A stretch of 64,000 nucleotides of DNA from Adiantum capillus-veneris (Eukaryota > Streptophyta > Polypodiopsida > Polypodiales > Pteridaceae), in the NCBI GenBank assembly GCA_014529385.2, contig CM043950.1, positions 157,553,545-157,617,544 on the forward strand. The letters run 5' to 3'. The notes beneath the pieces are model-generated. The model was not told the origin of the DNA. It did no database searches and saw only the letters and a program-made list of their open reading frames with translations. Made by a program: the position numbers and the translations under genes. This document shows, in pieces, positions 21,138 through 35,293 of the stretch; position 1 is the stretch's first letter; each line of letters opens with the position of its first letter.

Positions 21138-21156
21138 CCTTGTGCTTTGATACCAA
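21138..21156 (-). promoter_or_regulatory. Primer binding site of element B (initiator Met tRNA type)
   Basis: On the minus strand TTGGTATCAAAGCACAAGG follows the 5' LTR. The plant consensus is TGGTATCAGAGC, complementary to the 3' end of initiator-Met tRNA. One substitution is visible. B' has the exact form at 30539-30552. Confidence 0.9.
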
Positions 21157-22739
21157 TGTAACATTTAATGGCCTAGTAATTTGTGTGTAGTGGAAAATAG
21201 CATGAACATAGTGAGCATTTCATTAGAATAGATTCCTAATGTACAAGACAAGAGTGCTTGGGTGGAGAGAGTAACAAAAATCATAACACCTAGTTAGATA
21301 GGCATGAACAATACTTCAAAAGAGAAAGAAATCAAGCTATTGACAACAATTGAGGACCGGATTTACATGGAGCCGGTCCCCCCTCCCCTTTGTATTTATA
21401 GGTTTCTCCCATCAAGAGAGACATTTCACAATACAATTCTTTTTGTTCCTTCAATACTAGCTACTACAATGAAGATGGAAGCTTCAAGCACTAAGAAAAA
21501 CACTTATAAAACACAACATCAATTCCCTCACAGTGTCAGACCCAAGACCTCACACACCTTCGAAGATGGTGAGAGCTAGCGGGGTATGAGAGTAGATTGA
21601 GAGGAAGAAGGAGTAGTCTTACGAGAAAGATGTACATCTCCTCACATAATCACTCATATTAGCATAGCATAGCTTAGTAATTAGCATGGTAGAGGAGATG
21701 AGCATGCATTGAATCTTGGCTCTTGGTTGGATTTGCATCACAAGCCAAGAGTTGTTGGTGTAGGCCTCCCTTCTCACAAGCTTGGAGTAGGTGATAAGAT
21801 TTTCATTAAAGCTTGAGAAGGAGAGAGAGAGAGTCTTCTTGCTTCACACATGAGCTTGTGTGTGCGTGTGTGAGATAATCCCTTTGAAAATTCAGCCCCC
21901 TCTCTCTCTTGGTCGACCCCTCTTCCATTTTACTCATGCAGACACCCCATTGGCCCATGCCAGGCTTAGCCAATGAAATTTAAGCAGCATAAGTGATAGC
22001 CTTCTGACATGTGTCCCCCTTTCCCCTTTTGTGAGAGCTTTAGGTAATTAATTAATGCAACTAAACTCTCATTGGACCCCTTTGTCTCCTGGCCAATAGG
22101 AATCATGCAAGCCATTAGGCTGCTGAATGCTCATTGGATCCCTTGGGAGACTGTCCTATAGTCTTCTAGAGAGCTTAATTCTTATCGGTACTTTGATTAA
22201 GTTCTTTTATTAGTTAAACTAGATTTAATCTAGTTCTCATTAGTCCACCTCCATGGCCATCCAATAGGATTTGAGTACACCTTGTGGGCATCTGGGCTAG
22301 GGAGCTGACATGTGTCCCTCATTCCCTTTGTGAAAAGGAGGCTTGTGAGTGTGTGTGTGTGTGTTTCTCTCTCATCCCCTACTTGCAAGGCTCGCCCCCT
22401 CCTTTGTAGGATTCATGAAGACTTTTGTACACACACACAAAGCATCCAATTTTCCTAAGCTTAACCGTTGGACACAACCTTTGATTTTTGGAACCTTAGC
22501 ATTTTGGAAGTCTTAATGGGCTGAACCTTAGGGTCTTTAAAGCCCGTTGTTGCACCTTGGTCTTTTGAAGATGGCCCCCCCCTTGGATCCCTATTTTCCC
22601 TCCTTTGGATCCCTACTGTGGCCGGTCTGCCAGCTTAACCAATATTCTAGCTTTTTCTGCCCTGGCACTTCCCCATATTAAATGATCAGTTTAACATGAG
22701 AAAATCATTTAGGAGAATTAGATATTAGTTATTATGACA
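21157..22739 (-). repeat. Element B 5' LTR (1583 bp)
   Basis: Same termini as the left LTR (TGTAACATTT...TTATGACA on the plus strand) but with about 320 extra bases at 22140-22459. A TATAAATACA box on the minus strand at 21391-21400 is a plausible core promoter. The left LTR has the altered TATAATAC at the equivalent place. Confidence 0.92.
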
Positions 22740-22744
22740 GGAAG
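22740..22744. repeat. Target-site duplication of element B (right)
   Basis: GGAAG directly follows the LTR and matches 12606-12610. Confidence 0.9.
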
Positions 22745-24708
22745 TCTTGTAGCTACACTAGGGGAAGAGGCAGAAACTCCCCCATCATGAATTTTCTTGA
22801 AATGTAATCCTTGGTGGAATTGCAGGTTACTATGAGCCCTTGCGGACGAAGGTTTCTAAACAATGTAGCTCCAAACCAAAGCTATATCTATGTACACTAT
22901 CTATTCCACAATGTACTACTTCTCGATTGGATACAACCCAAAGCTCTTTTTTGTGAGTGCTTTGACCTACTTTTTGGCAATCACAAACTGCTTGATTATG
23001 TACTCATTGGTTGGATGTATCAACAACCCGTAAAAAACTTGGTTTACGGTAATGGTTTTCTTTGGCATGAATCAGTTCCCAAATGTACATGCAGTCAATT
23101 TACCACATTTTGCAAAGACTTTGATACATATGGTATACATGTTTGTACTTGTGATCTTAGCATTATTGAAAATGTCAAAATACAAAGAATCTTGGCCAAT
23201 GGGCTCAATCACATACCTAACTCTCCCAAAAACCCTTACCTCGTTTTATCAGATGTACTTAGCTGCCTAACTGACCTTGTCAATGCTCTCCAACTGGAGA
23301 AGACAATCCTTCTGGAGTTAACAAAAGTTGTGGAAGAATGCTTCTTTTAGAAAATATCATAAATTCCTGATAACTCCTGGTTAGCAACACAACTTGCTCT
23401 TGATTTTCAAAAAATATCAATAATAATTGGTTCATAGTTGGGCTGGATAAAAGCTCTAATAATCCCACTTTTATGTGCAAAAACTTAGCTTGGAATACTG
23501 CCCGCGATCGGGTTTCTGGGAATTCATTAGAATTAACTCTTCCTTACAAACTGTTAACAGTAGCATCTCAAGACACTTAGAGAATTTAGGCTATATTTTA
23601 TAGGACACTAAACTATCAATACTTTTCCCCACCTATAAGATACATAAACATAAATTCAGATGGATATCTGACGCTTTACTGATATCACCAAGGATATCAA
23701 TCTATGCCTTGATCTAATATTACCTGAGTTTGAACTTATTTGTGCCTCTAAAAAAAAATCTGCCACAACTTTCTACAAAAATCGTACAACTTCTTTTGGA
23801 TAACAAAAAACTCTACTGAGGTCTCTCTTAACCTCCCTAAACAAATCTTCCATATTTTTTCAGCAAATATCACACAATGTTATGAAAACATTCCCCTTGA
23901 TGGGGATCTTGGCCTTAAGAATGTTCTAGCCAAGGTTATTAAAATGGCTTTCTCCAGTGCAAGAAAGAAGAGTCTTTTCTACATATCACTTTCCAAAAAA
24001 CCTAGGTGGTTAAAAAAGACTTACTCCGTACGCCCCTTACACTTCAATGAGGAGAAGGTTTGTCTTTACATCTCATGGCTGCTTGATAACTGTACTATCC
24101 TTCCTGGAGGGCATTGTTTTAACCAATGCCGGGGCATCCCCATGGGGTTCTCCTGTTCTCCACTTATGAGTAATATTTACCTGGCCTTCTTCGAATACAA
24201 ATGGTTTCTCAAAGCCATGGAATGTAGGAATAATAAACTTTCATTGTTCGGACATACTTACAGATATATGGATGACATAGTAAGCATCAACAATAAAGCC
24301 TTCCTTGAGTAAATCTGCCTTATATATCCTCATTGCCTAAGGATTGAACCTACTTATTTACACGAGTTCGTAACACCCGATGGGGTTTTTTGCACTTCGG
24401 TACAGTTCCTTAACCTTTCTATCTCCCTTCATATACCTTGTGTTGGAGGATACGACCTAAGATATGTGTGGAAAAGAGATCTTCTTAAACTGCCACCTTT
24501 GGAGTTCATTAAGAGGAATAGTAATAGGCCTCACAAAGCAACACTTAGCACTTGTATCAGCCTGCTATATTTGATCATCTACTCTTCCTCCGACTATCTC
24601 CTTGCCTGGGAGGATATAAAATTACTAATAAGAAAGTATTGCTGTAACGGCTTTAGTAGAAACCAAATAGTCAATAAAATTATACAATCTCTTACTCAGC
24701 ATGACTAG
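22745..24708 (+). pseudogene. Penelope-like reverse transcriptase (right half of the split element)
   Basis: The frame 22811-23350 ends with HVCTCDLSIIENVKIQRIL and a Cys-x-Cys shortly before it (PKCTCSQF). This corresponds to the HVxTGDL block that precedes the reverse transcriptase in one group of Penelope-like proteins. Near 23630 the text reads PTYKIHKHKFRWIS, the usual lP.lHK..kfR start of the finger region. Frame 23944-24312 holds FNQCRGIPMGFSCSPLMSNI (palm, G..MG...SP) and YRYMDDIVSINN, the catalytic box with both Asp residues. After one stop at 24310 the frame continues with a YPHCLRIEPT-like block, FLNLSIS, a KRDLLKLPP block and SNRPHKATLSTCISLLYLII, which match the thumb. No GIY-YIG endonuclease domain is visible before the AC tract. 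The palm/thumb pattern differs clearly from Ty1, Ty3 and LINE enzymes. Confidence 0.75.
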
Positions 24709-24817
24709 ACTGGATTACACTTTAACCATGAAAATCTTATTTCTCTAATAAGGTAGTAGTCCCATTCACAATGGGCCTACTATCGACTCATTGTGTTTGG
24801 TGCGTGGGACAGGGCGG

Positions 24818-24939
<122 letters not shown>

Positions 24940-27297
24940 ATTGTGTTACTACTCTTAGCTTTTAAAAAAAAGGGGGGACCACACATAAACCCAGCCCTTG
25001 GATCGAGACCTGGTGGGATTGATCTCTTTGATAAATACATACATACACACATGGGGCAGCTTTACTAATTCTTGATATATTTTCTCTTATTAAAAGAGAG
25101 CTTCAGAATATTCTTTAAGTCTCGTCTATGGGAGACTTTTTGGAGCCTGAAAAGGCAATGGCTAGAAAGGAATACACATACTCCACCTCACTTGAGGGAG
25201 TGCCCGAGCTCACTTACCTCCTAGGTTTTGCTAAACCACCTCCTATAGGTAATACTACCAGTGGGTTTTAGCCCGTCGCAACACTTGAGTATTTTCTACT
25301 TGGGTAAAACCCTACCGTGATTACTTTGGCTACCTCCTCATGGCACTGCGCAGGTGGCTTCACTTGCTCTACTGAAGATCTTCCCAAACGCCTGGGGTTT
25401 TGAGCGATTCGGAGTTATGGCTACCTCCCTCCCTGCTCTATCTAAAGGTGAGGGCGCATCTTTGCCCCTCACTTAGCTTTGGTTGTGGTTGTTGGCTTGA
25501 AACTTGCTACTACGTGTTTGTTACAAAGTATGGAGCTCTCTACTCAAGTTACTCAGGTCGGTCCCTGCCATTTCTTGCTTTACTTTTTTGCATACTTAGG
25601 TCTCCTACCGCTTGGAAGGAGGATGTTGTATTTGATTGTATTGGTGGTCTCCTCCTACGAATTTTTATAAAACCAAGCATATGGTTTTTTTCTGTGTTGT
25701 TTGCTTACCAAATGTTGCATTAAATCTACCGTGTATGGTTTTTTCCACCCCTATGGCCGGTGGCCATTGCATATGGATGATTAAGGATAATCTTTTTTTT
25801 TGCCCTGGTAACTAGTACATTTTGGGTTATTTCTTGTCTTGCTTGCTAACCTCTACTGTGCAGGTTCGCCGGGTTTGGTGCCCTGATTGATTATCTATGA
25901 CTCTATGCCGGGTCTATATATTTTTTGACAAAAAAAAGAAGGGGTGTGGGGTGCTCTACCCTCTGTACAATGGATTTTTTTCTGGTTCTGCCGATTTAAC
26001 TACTATCACAATGTTGGTAATGCTGATGCTTCATTACAATGGTTTTGGCTGGTTGATTATTAATGGTAAGAATGGAGAGTTAAAAAAGGGGGGCTGCTTT
26101 ATGTTTACACTGGCTCTTGAAAGAGGTTTTTCTGCAGCTCTACTGAGCCTGGCATTTAGTCAATTGGCTGATACCGAGACTGCCTTGTGGGTTCACTAAG
26201 CATTTAAAATGCTGCGGATTTTTTAACTTGATATAGTTTTTTTCATACGTTTTTAGAGTACGATCAAAATATTGCCTTGACTGGCCTTGAGTATTGGGTT
26301 GCCACGGATACTTACATGGGTTGGAAGTCGTTTACTGCACACTAATCATGATTGGGTTGTTTCACATTTGGATGGTGATATTTCTCGGTTCGGACAGCGC
26401 ACTATTTTAGTTTATTTTTATAAAAAAAATACACATGGGACACTAAGGAGTGTATGCCTGGCTCTACATTTTGGCAACTCTTGGTATCTACATTGGTAAG
26501 ATGAGGCTTTACATTTCAGCTTTTTTGCATTTACTCGGGCAGATGTTGCTCCAACTATAGCCATGGTTATTGACACTTTAAACACGGTATATCCTTTTTT
26601 GGTTAGAAGAAAAGCCTGCCTTTTTTTAGATCCTTGTTTCTTGGATTACTTAATGAAATACATGATATATTATACAGAAAATTGAAGGATGAATTGCAGT
26701 CCATTAACTAAGATTGATATCTAATCTTAAAAACAAGCCTTATAGCTTGTTACTTCAAAAACCATAAATGTAATTTCGTTTCTAAGAAATATGATACTTT
26801 CAATGTTAAAGGAAAGGGGTGTTTCAGACACTTGCACTAGAAGGGGTGGTGGCCTTATAATCAATTTTGTTAAAAAAAAAATTGAAATAAAGAAATATAT
26901 TTTTTTCAAAAAATATTATGGACTTAGCTTGTAAAGTTAAAAAAAGTTTGTAAGGTGGACATGGATAACAAATGGTATGGTCCATTGATACCTGTAATAC
27001 ACATCCAAGGCTAACTGAATTGTTGTCTTGTTTGGACGGATGCAGGTAAGGACTATCTTATCTTGGAAAGTTTTTTTGACTTTGGCAATGCTGTCCTACA
27101 CTGGATGAGACACTCACCTATGATTTGGGAAGTCCTTTTACTATCTGCAATCTGAAAGAGGATCTCTTTCCTACAAACATTGTACTTAAATGATTCCAAT
27201 ACTGAATTGTTTTTGTACTTATCTATTCTTTGTTCCAGTGCCAGCTATCTTTTGAATGTAAAAGTTCAATTATGTCTTATTATCTAAGATTTAACAG

Positions 27298-27380
<83 letters not shown>
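24940..27380 (+). repeat. Penelope-associated repeat unit 1 (about 2.4 kb)
   Basis: A largely non-coding unit that ends in a CA tract (27299-27380). Several blocks recur in unit 2 with the same order and spacing. GCCCCTCACTTAGCTTTGGT occurs at about 25467 and 27681, GTATGGAGCTC at about 25529 and 27747, AAGTTTGTAAGGTGGACATG at 26944 and 28964, and the end TTCAATTATGTCTTATTA at about 27267 with its counterpart at 29289. Short frames (25400-25723, 25897-26199) have hydrophobic residues but nothing recognisable. It may be the non-coding part of a Penelope-like element, which commonly forms tandem arrays. That is inference. Confidence 0.65.
27299..27380. repeat. CA microsatellite, 82 bp
   Basis: Perfect (CA)n at the end of repeat unit 1. 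Confidence 0.95.
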
Positions 27381-29489
<2,109 letters not shown>

Positions 29490-29524
29490 GGTAAGCCAAA
29501 GCCTCAAGAGGCAGCAACGACACA

Positions 29525-30538
29525 TGTCAAGCCCCTACCCATGTTGCCCTTAAGGTGTGCCTGAATCCTACTGGAAAGGCTTAGAAGGGATCCCAGGAGC
29601 ATTTAGATTAGTTAAATAATTATCTAAGCAGTTATCAAGCCTCTCTCCCTCAAAGGGGAAAGAAGGGCACTCATCCAAAACCTACCCTTGTTGCTTGATA
29701 TGCCTTTTGGATATGATTGGCTAGGCCTAGACGGGTCCAATGAGCTTTGAGCATGAGCTACAAGGGGGGAAGGGGGGGGGGGGGGGGGGGGGGGGGGGTC
29801 GACCAAAGAAAGAAAGGGGTGTGCTTGGGGGGTATACTCCCTCACATCTCTCTCATTTGCTCTCATTCTTCACTTGGTGAAGTGCAAGAACTTCATCTTC
29901 TTCTCCAAGCTAGTTGAGAAGTTGAGAGCCTACACCAACACTCTTGGCTATGAATGCAAATCCAACCAAGAGCCATGCTTCAATGCTTAAGCTTGCCATT
30001 TTCATTACTATGCTATTATGTATGCTAGCAAGAAGAGTGATGATAAGTGATGAACTATTTCTTTCTCCTATTAATATTTCTTCTTCTTCTTTCCTACCCT
30101 CATTCCCTGCTAGCTCTCTCCACCTACGAAGGTGTTTGAGGCCTTGGGATTGAGGCTTGGGATAGTTAATGCTTTTTGCAAAGTCTATGTTATGCTCGTG
30201 ATGCATAGAGCTTTCCATCTTCATTGCATCACCTAGGTCACAAGGAACACAAAGATTGTATCGTACCAAGTCTCTCTTGATGGGAGAATCTATAATACAA
30301 AACCCTGTTGGAGGGGGGACCGGCTCCACATAAATCCAGTCCCCAATTGTTGTCAAGTTCTCTAAAATCTCATTCTTGCAAAAGTATTGTTCATGGCAAA
30401 TTAATTAAGTACTATGTTTATGTTGCTACCGTCAATTAAGTTCACCCTCTGTGTTCTCAAAGTAATCTCACAAAAATGCTCTCTTTAATTCTCCTAATTC
30501 CACTATTCTCAAAGTTCATATGCCATTTCCATTACATT
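29525..30538 (+). repeat. Element B' 5' LTR
   Basis: The central part is the reverse complement of element B's LTR (for example TTGCATTCAT/CCAACCAAGAGCC and GGTCGACC words), and it ends CCATTTCCATTACA before the primer site. The start TGTCAAGCCC at 29525 is my best guess from the end of the preceding repeat. A TATAATACAA word at about 30291 matches the promoter position in element B. Part of the same LTR recurs at 58270-58853. Confidence 0.75.
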
Positions 30539-30552
30539 GGTATCAGAGCATT
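30539..30552 (+). promoter_or_regulatory. Primer binding site of element B'
   Basis: TTGGTATCAGAGCA follows the LTR directly and contains the exact plant initiator-Met primer consensus. Confidence 0.92.
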
Positions 30553-30905
30553 TGGTTTCTCTTTTCTTAATTAAGAAGAGAGGTCCTTAAGTAGCCTATT
30601 AATGGTTGATTTTGTTAATTATATTAGGGTAAGTGGTACTAGGATCTATTATCGGTTTTGTTGAGCCCACTTTGTGGGTTATGGTGCATTCACCTCGGGA
30701 GCTTTGGTATTAATAATGGGGTCTTTTGAGACTTGCCTATGGCTTTACCATTATGGAGCCATAAGAAGTCTCCAAGGAGCTATCCCTCTAATATTTTGTA
30801 ATATTAGATCCACTCCACTACTCTCTATATTTAACCAATTCGAGCCATGGGTGTAGATGCTTAAGTGATGATTTCCAAAGTCTAAGAGGAGTAGCAACTA
30901 AGGTT

Positions 30906-31758
30906 TTGTATTGCCAAAGAATACACCAAGTAAAGACACAAACCCATAGTCCTTCTCGTCACTCCAAAAGGAAAGAGAGGAAACAAAGGAAGAAAAGGGC
31001 AAGAAAGAGGTCACTGTCTTCTCCTTCTTCTTCACCTTCCTCTTCTTCTGACGAAAGCTATGGATATTCTCCTAGAGAATACAAGAGGAGAGGATATTGC
31101 AAATATTACCTTGCATGGCAAAGGTCACAAAAGCTCAAGAAGTTCAAGGAGGGAGGAAAGAGTATCTCTTTTCTCACCTATGATGGCACCTTTGGTATCA
31201 TCGACAAAGTATTGGCCTTCATCCAGCAATTTGATGCGGCCTTTGGAGACGAGGACTTCACGGATTACTCCAAGCTACGCCATGTAGCTATGTACTTCCA
31301 AAAATCAGCTCGTCAATGGTGGGCTAGCCTTCATGGCAATGGCAAAGCCCCAAAGACATGGAAATTCTACGAGTTTCCATCATGAAGCAATTCCTTGCAA
31401 GCGATGCAAAGGACAAAGTTTTTATTGAATGGTGAAGTTTGAAGCTTCTCTCCCATGAGTCTATTCACAAATATGTGGACAAGTTTGGGATTTACATCTC
31501 AAGGCTACTATCTTTCAAAAGATAGACTTCTCCAAGCAAAAGCAGCAATTCCATGCGGGATTACCTGAAGAGATGGTCGAGTACGTCAACTCTCAACGGC
31601 ATGGTTCTATCACCGAAGTAATCCACCACACCATGGTTGCATCGCGAGTCAATTTTCAACAAGGGGCTAGATGAAATGTCAAGCCCATGGAAAACAAAGA
31701 CAAGAATGATGCAAAGAAGAAAACCAATGCCCAAAATTCTTCCCAAGGCAATTCCAAT
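30906..31758 (+). pseudogene. Element B' gag, N-terminal part
   Basis: Frame 30906-31385 has a basic SR-rich start followed by FKEGGKSISFLTYDGTFG, FIQQFDAAFGDEDFT and ARQWWASLHGNG, nearly the same as element B's gag. After a frameshift the text at 31388-31758 continues with FLASDAKDKV, HESIHKYVDK and a FHAGLPEEMVEYVNS-like block. It ends in an Asn/Lys-rich linker at the insertion point of element C. Several stops break it. The counterpart after element C starts at 42600. Confidence 0.85.
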
Positions 31759-31981
31759 TGACACCAGGTTAGCCGCACCGCCCTATAGTCCCTCCTGAGA
31801 GTTTAAAGTTCTCGATTTTCAAAGCCGAGAACCGCATGAATCACCATTCGAGGAACCGAAGGTAAAGAAAACCACAAAACGAACATTTTTTTCCCTTATT
31901 ATCACTGCCGCCAAAACCCCGAAGGGCGCATAAAACAAGCTGCTATTGTTTTTTTTATTGGTGGGCTGCCACGCTTTTGAA

Positions 31982-31984
<3 letters not shown>

Positions 31985-32058
<74 letters not shown>

Positions 32059-32290
32059 CCATCCTCGCTCGTCCATACCCCTGCCCGGCGGGCCGCCATA
32101 TCACCCTCTCCCTCTCCCCTCTCGTCCACACTCCCTCGACCTCACTCTCCCCTCCCTTATTCCCTTGCCTTTTTCCACTAGCGGGCCATAATATCATTCT
32201 TTCCTCTCTCTCCCTAGTCTCTCTCCCTCCCTCGTTCTAGCTCTCCCTCTCGCTCTCTCTGTGCGCGACCCCGCCACCAATAATATCATT

Positions 32291-32370
<80 letters not shown>
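31985..32370. repeat. CT microsatellites in the element C 5' LTR
   Basis: Two (CT)n tracts of about 70 and 75 bp, separated by a C/T-rich stretch that is conserved in the right LTR. Confidence 0.95.
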
Positions 32371-32374
<4 letters not shown>

Positions 32375-32732
32375 TCTCCTACCCTTACCCCCACCCTGTT
32401 GACCCTCAATAACACCCCCCCTTCCTCGCTCGCTGTCGGCCAAGAGCAGCCCGAAGACCCCCCCCCTCTCTCTCTCTTCCTCTCGCACGCTCTCTTGTCC
32501 AGCCCGAAGGCGCCAGATACAGTATGAAGCCACTCTCTCTCTCTCTCTTACTCCATCACCCTCCCTCTCTCTCACGTTCTCGTCAGCCCATGCGGGTGTG
32601 GCATAACAACAGTAACCGGGGTCTTTTCCCTCTCTCTCTCGTTTACCGGCACCTAAACACACACACACACACACACACCCTCTCACACTCCCTCACTCAC
32701 TCTCTATGTTGACCAGGAGCAGGAGCAGCTCG

Positions 32733-32763
<31 letters not shown>

Positions 32764-33496
32764 AGGCTTGTGCAGGCGCCACCATCCGAGCATCTCTCTC
32801 TCTCTCTCTCTCTCATAATACACACACACACACACACCCACTACACACCTACACACACCCACTACACACCTACATACACACACACACACACACAGACACA
32901 CACACACACACACATAGGCATATATATATACACATATGCATGCACACATGACACATACTCACACTCAAAACTCACCCATAGACGCACTCACGAGCACCGA
33001 CCCGCAAAAACGCACTCACACATATACACACACATGCACACACACATTGCACGCATGCGTATACGCACCCACAATGGATAAAGAGGAAAAAAAACATGAC
33101 ATCGACACCATCGGTGAAGACGGCCAAGTCGTGCGCCGCCAACACCAAAACAAGAAGTGTTACCAAAGGCACGCCCCGGCCGGCACCGAGAGGAAGTGAC
33201 ACGTAGCATCTCGGCTTCCCGCGACAAATACCAATTCTGGCAGCTTTAAACCTCACACCGACCACCCAAACCATCAACAAAACCCTTGTAAATTCCCTGA
33301 ACTCCACTCTTCCCTAATAACCTAGCCAGTGGCTAGTGGATTGTAAAAAAAACTCTCCCCACCCCACTCTTTCCTCTCTCTCTCTCTCTTTCTCTACCTT
33401 CTCTCTCTCTCTCTCTTACTAGAGAGGTATCTAGACCTTCTACAGTGACTAGTGGATATTTGCAAGGACCATTGGGTAAGGACCACCTCTCAAGCC

Positions 33497-33504
33497 TATA
33501 TAAA
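33497..33504 (+). promoter_or_regulatory. TATA box in the element C 5' LTR
   Basis: TATATAAA in the context CCTATATAAAGAGGCC is preserved in the right LTR at 41658-41665. Conservation between LTRs and the position about 920 bases before the LTR end are compatible with the element promoter. Confidence 0.6.
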
Positions 33505-34429
33505 GAGGCCTTTGCTAAGCATAAAAGGAGACACAAGTGAACGAGGAATACACTAGCTCCATGCACTCTACATTGTAAGCACCACTAAGCACAAAATGCA
33601 CCCCCAAGCTAGAGAGCTCGTGGCATCATGTTGAGTTGCAAGCTTGGACATTTTAGCATTGGCAACATCATTATTCTCCACCACACCATGGTTGAGTTAC
33701 TAGTCACGACCACTCCATGCACATAAGATAGTCACTACTCTCCCGCAAAGCAACATGAGTACGCTTGGATTGAGTGCATCGACACTATGCTACCTTGGGC
33801 TGCTCTCGATGGTGGTGATTGACGTCGTCGGTGGCTGCATGGTCTTGATGTTTTCCCTCAACTAACCTTCCCGCTAACTCCTACTTCGCCATGCACCATA
33901 TGGCGCTCGCATTCCATCATGCATCCCTAGTGCTAAGAGCCAGGTTTGTAACCATCAAGACCACCATTTGTAAGTATCATCATTGCCAATAAAAGGGTGC
34001 TATGTTGTCTTGATCTTTGGGGTCCATTCTCTGTTCTCCTTGGTTTTGTTTTCCCACATTCGCGGGATGTTTCGTCTCTTGTATATCACTCTGCTTGTGC
34101 TCCATCACGTGCGGCCTCTCCAATCAGTCAATAAGCTCCATTCCGACCTTGTCACATACCTCCCTCATACACACACTCCTAGCTGTTGACTAGGCATTTT
34201 CTACATGTGGACGTTTGCTGTATCACCATTTCATGTTGGTTACCTAGAGGGCATCTCACTTTTGCTACCCTAGGTCATGTATGTCTGTGTCCTAGCCACA
34301 CTTATGCTAGGTGGTGCCCCTCTCTACCTATAGGATTACTCCTACCTTGAGATGATGCTTGGGGATGTTCAGGCTATGTGTGGTGTAGAGGCCACCCCAT
34401 ATGGCATGTCATTTCTGGCAATCATTTTA

Positions 34430-34452
34430 TTGGTGCCCCCACCGAGGATCCT
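34430..34452 (+). promoter_or_regulatory. Putative primer binding site of element C
   Basis: TTGGTGCCCCCACCGAGGAT lies about 5 bases after the LTR. It has the TGG start and the composition of a tRNA 3' complement, but I cannot assign the tRNA with confidence. Confidence 0.55.
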
Positions 34453-34495
34453 TTCATGAAACCCTCCAGTTTACAAGACTGAAACCCCTAAACTT

Positions 34496-34967
34496 TTGTG
34501 GATGGATGAATGGTTAGCAGGGTTCGCTAACTGGACGACAGAAGAAGAAGATCTCCAAGCACAACTAGACGAACTCCGCATCTCCATCGAAGCTCGAGTG
34601 CCATGCGTAACGGTAATCGATTTGCAATGGGAGAGTCAACTAACACGCCAAACTCAGTGGATATACATAGGCTGGGTGCCAAGAAGAAGAAGGAGAAAGT
34701 CGAGACCATGTATGCAACCTACAACCAACCCACAACAACAAGATGGAGGGAGCTCTACACAATAAAGAATCAACACTATTCTACTTTGAGAATTGGGTAA
34801 CTCAAGTCACCAAGGTAATTATCTCAGTCAGTTTCCAAGTCGCACCTGATGCTGCAGCACAGATAACGGAAGCACATGCTCACGCTCTCACTAGAGAGAC
34901 TAGGGATCTACTTAGCTTGTTTCAGGAAAGAACACCACCCTCTCCCACAAGCTTGGACAGTGACTAA
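34496..34967 (+). pseudogene. Element C region upstream of gag
   Basis: Overlapping frames (34496-34765, 34743-34967) encode a hydrophilic, Gln/Arg-rich segment with WVPRRRRRKSR and a helix-like ITEAHAHALTRETRDLL stretch. It may be the N-terminus of the polyprotein before a frame break. No domain is recognised. Confidence 0.4.
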
Positions 34968-35293
34968 GCACCTCTAAGCTTCACATGAATCAATACAACT
35001 TACCTCAAGGCAGATCACACATTCCGATATGAGTACGCTCAATCAAGGTAATAATAGACTTGAAGGTTCACTACCAGCACCTCATCAACACCATGCTGGG
35101 TGGGGAGCGCTTCTTTGAGGTTCTGGCATCAGATCAGCCATTTGTCTTACCTTTGGTACAAGGCAATGTACCGTTTGAGATTTTAATCTATGTTCTAGTA
35201 TAAAAAGGGTATACACTCCTCCTTGTAAAGAAAAAAAAAAATTTTGATTGCAAGCTAAGCAGTGTGTCTTTCTAGCTCTCTCTCTCAGTAATC

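Larger units (their letters stand above)
12611..22739 (-). mobile_element. Element B: Ty3/gypsy chromovirus, minus strand
   Basis: Two LTRs in direct orientation (12611-13889 and 21157-22739) with perfect GGAAG duplications bound a gag-pol region read on the minus strand. The primer site is the initiator-Met tRNA type. Domain order on the minus strand is gag, zinc knuckle, protease, reverse transcriptase, RNase H, integrase, chromodomain, which is the Ty3/gypsy order. Many stops and frameshifts, a lost protease aspartate and an inserted TTAA element show that it is inactive. It sits inside an older Penelope-like element. Confidence 0.95.
29525..31758 (+). mobile_element. Element B' left part: 5' LTR and gag of a gypsy element
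   Basis: This is a plus-strand relative of element B. The LTR (about 29525-30538) is followed by a perfect initiator-Met primer site and then gag. At 31758 element C interrupts it, and the same reading resumes at 42600. A long G run (about 29768-29798) lies in the LTR where element B's LTR has a short C run next to GGTCGACC. Confidence 0.85.
31759..34424 (+). repeat. Element C 5' LTR (2666 bp)
   Basis: It contains two long CT tracts (31985-32055, 32295-32370), AC tracts near 32657-32679 and 32818-32912, and a GC-richer 3' half. A CCTATATAAAGAGGCC word puts a TATA box at 33497-33504. All ORFs inside it are repeats or shadows. Confidence 0.9.

Noticed and set aside
31819-32415. Ser-Leu and Arg-Glu repeat frames in CT/GA tracts, also at 3119-3208, 39732-40033, 53792-54111 and 60185-60385
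   Set aside because: Open only because CT/GA repeats contain no stops in any frame.
33083-34450. Several 60-110 residue frames within and near the element C LTR
   Set aside because: They lie inside LTR sequence, are not conserved in frame between the two LTRs (compare 41.1-42.5 kb), and have no domain.
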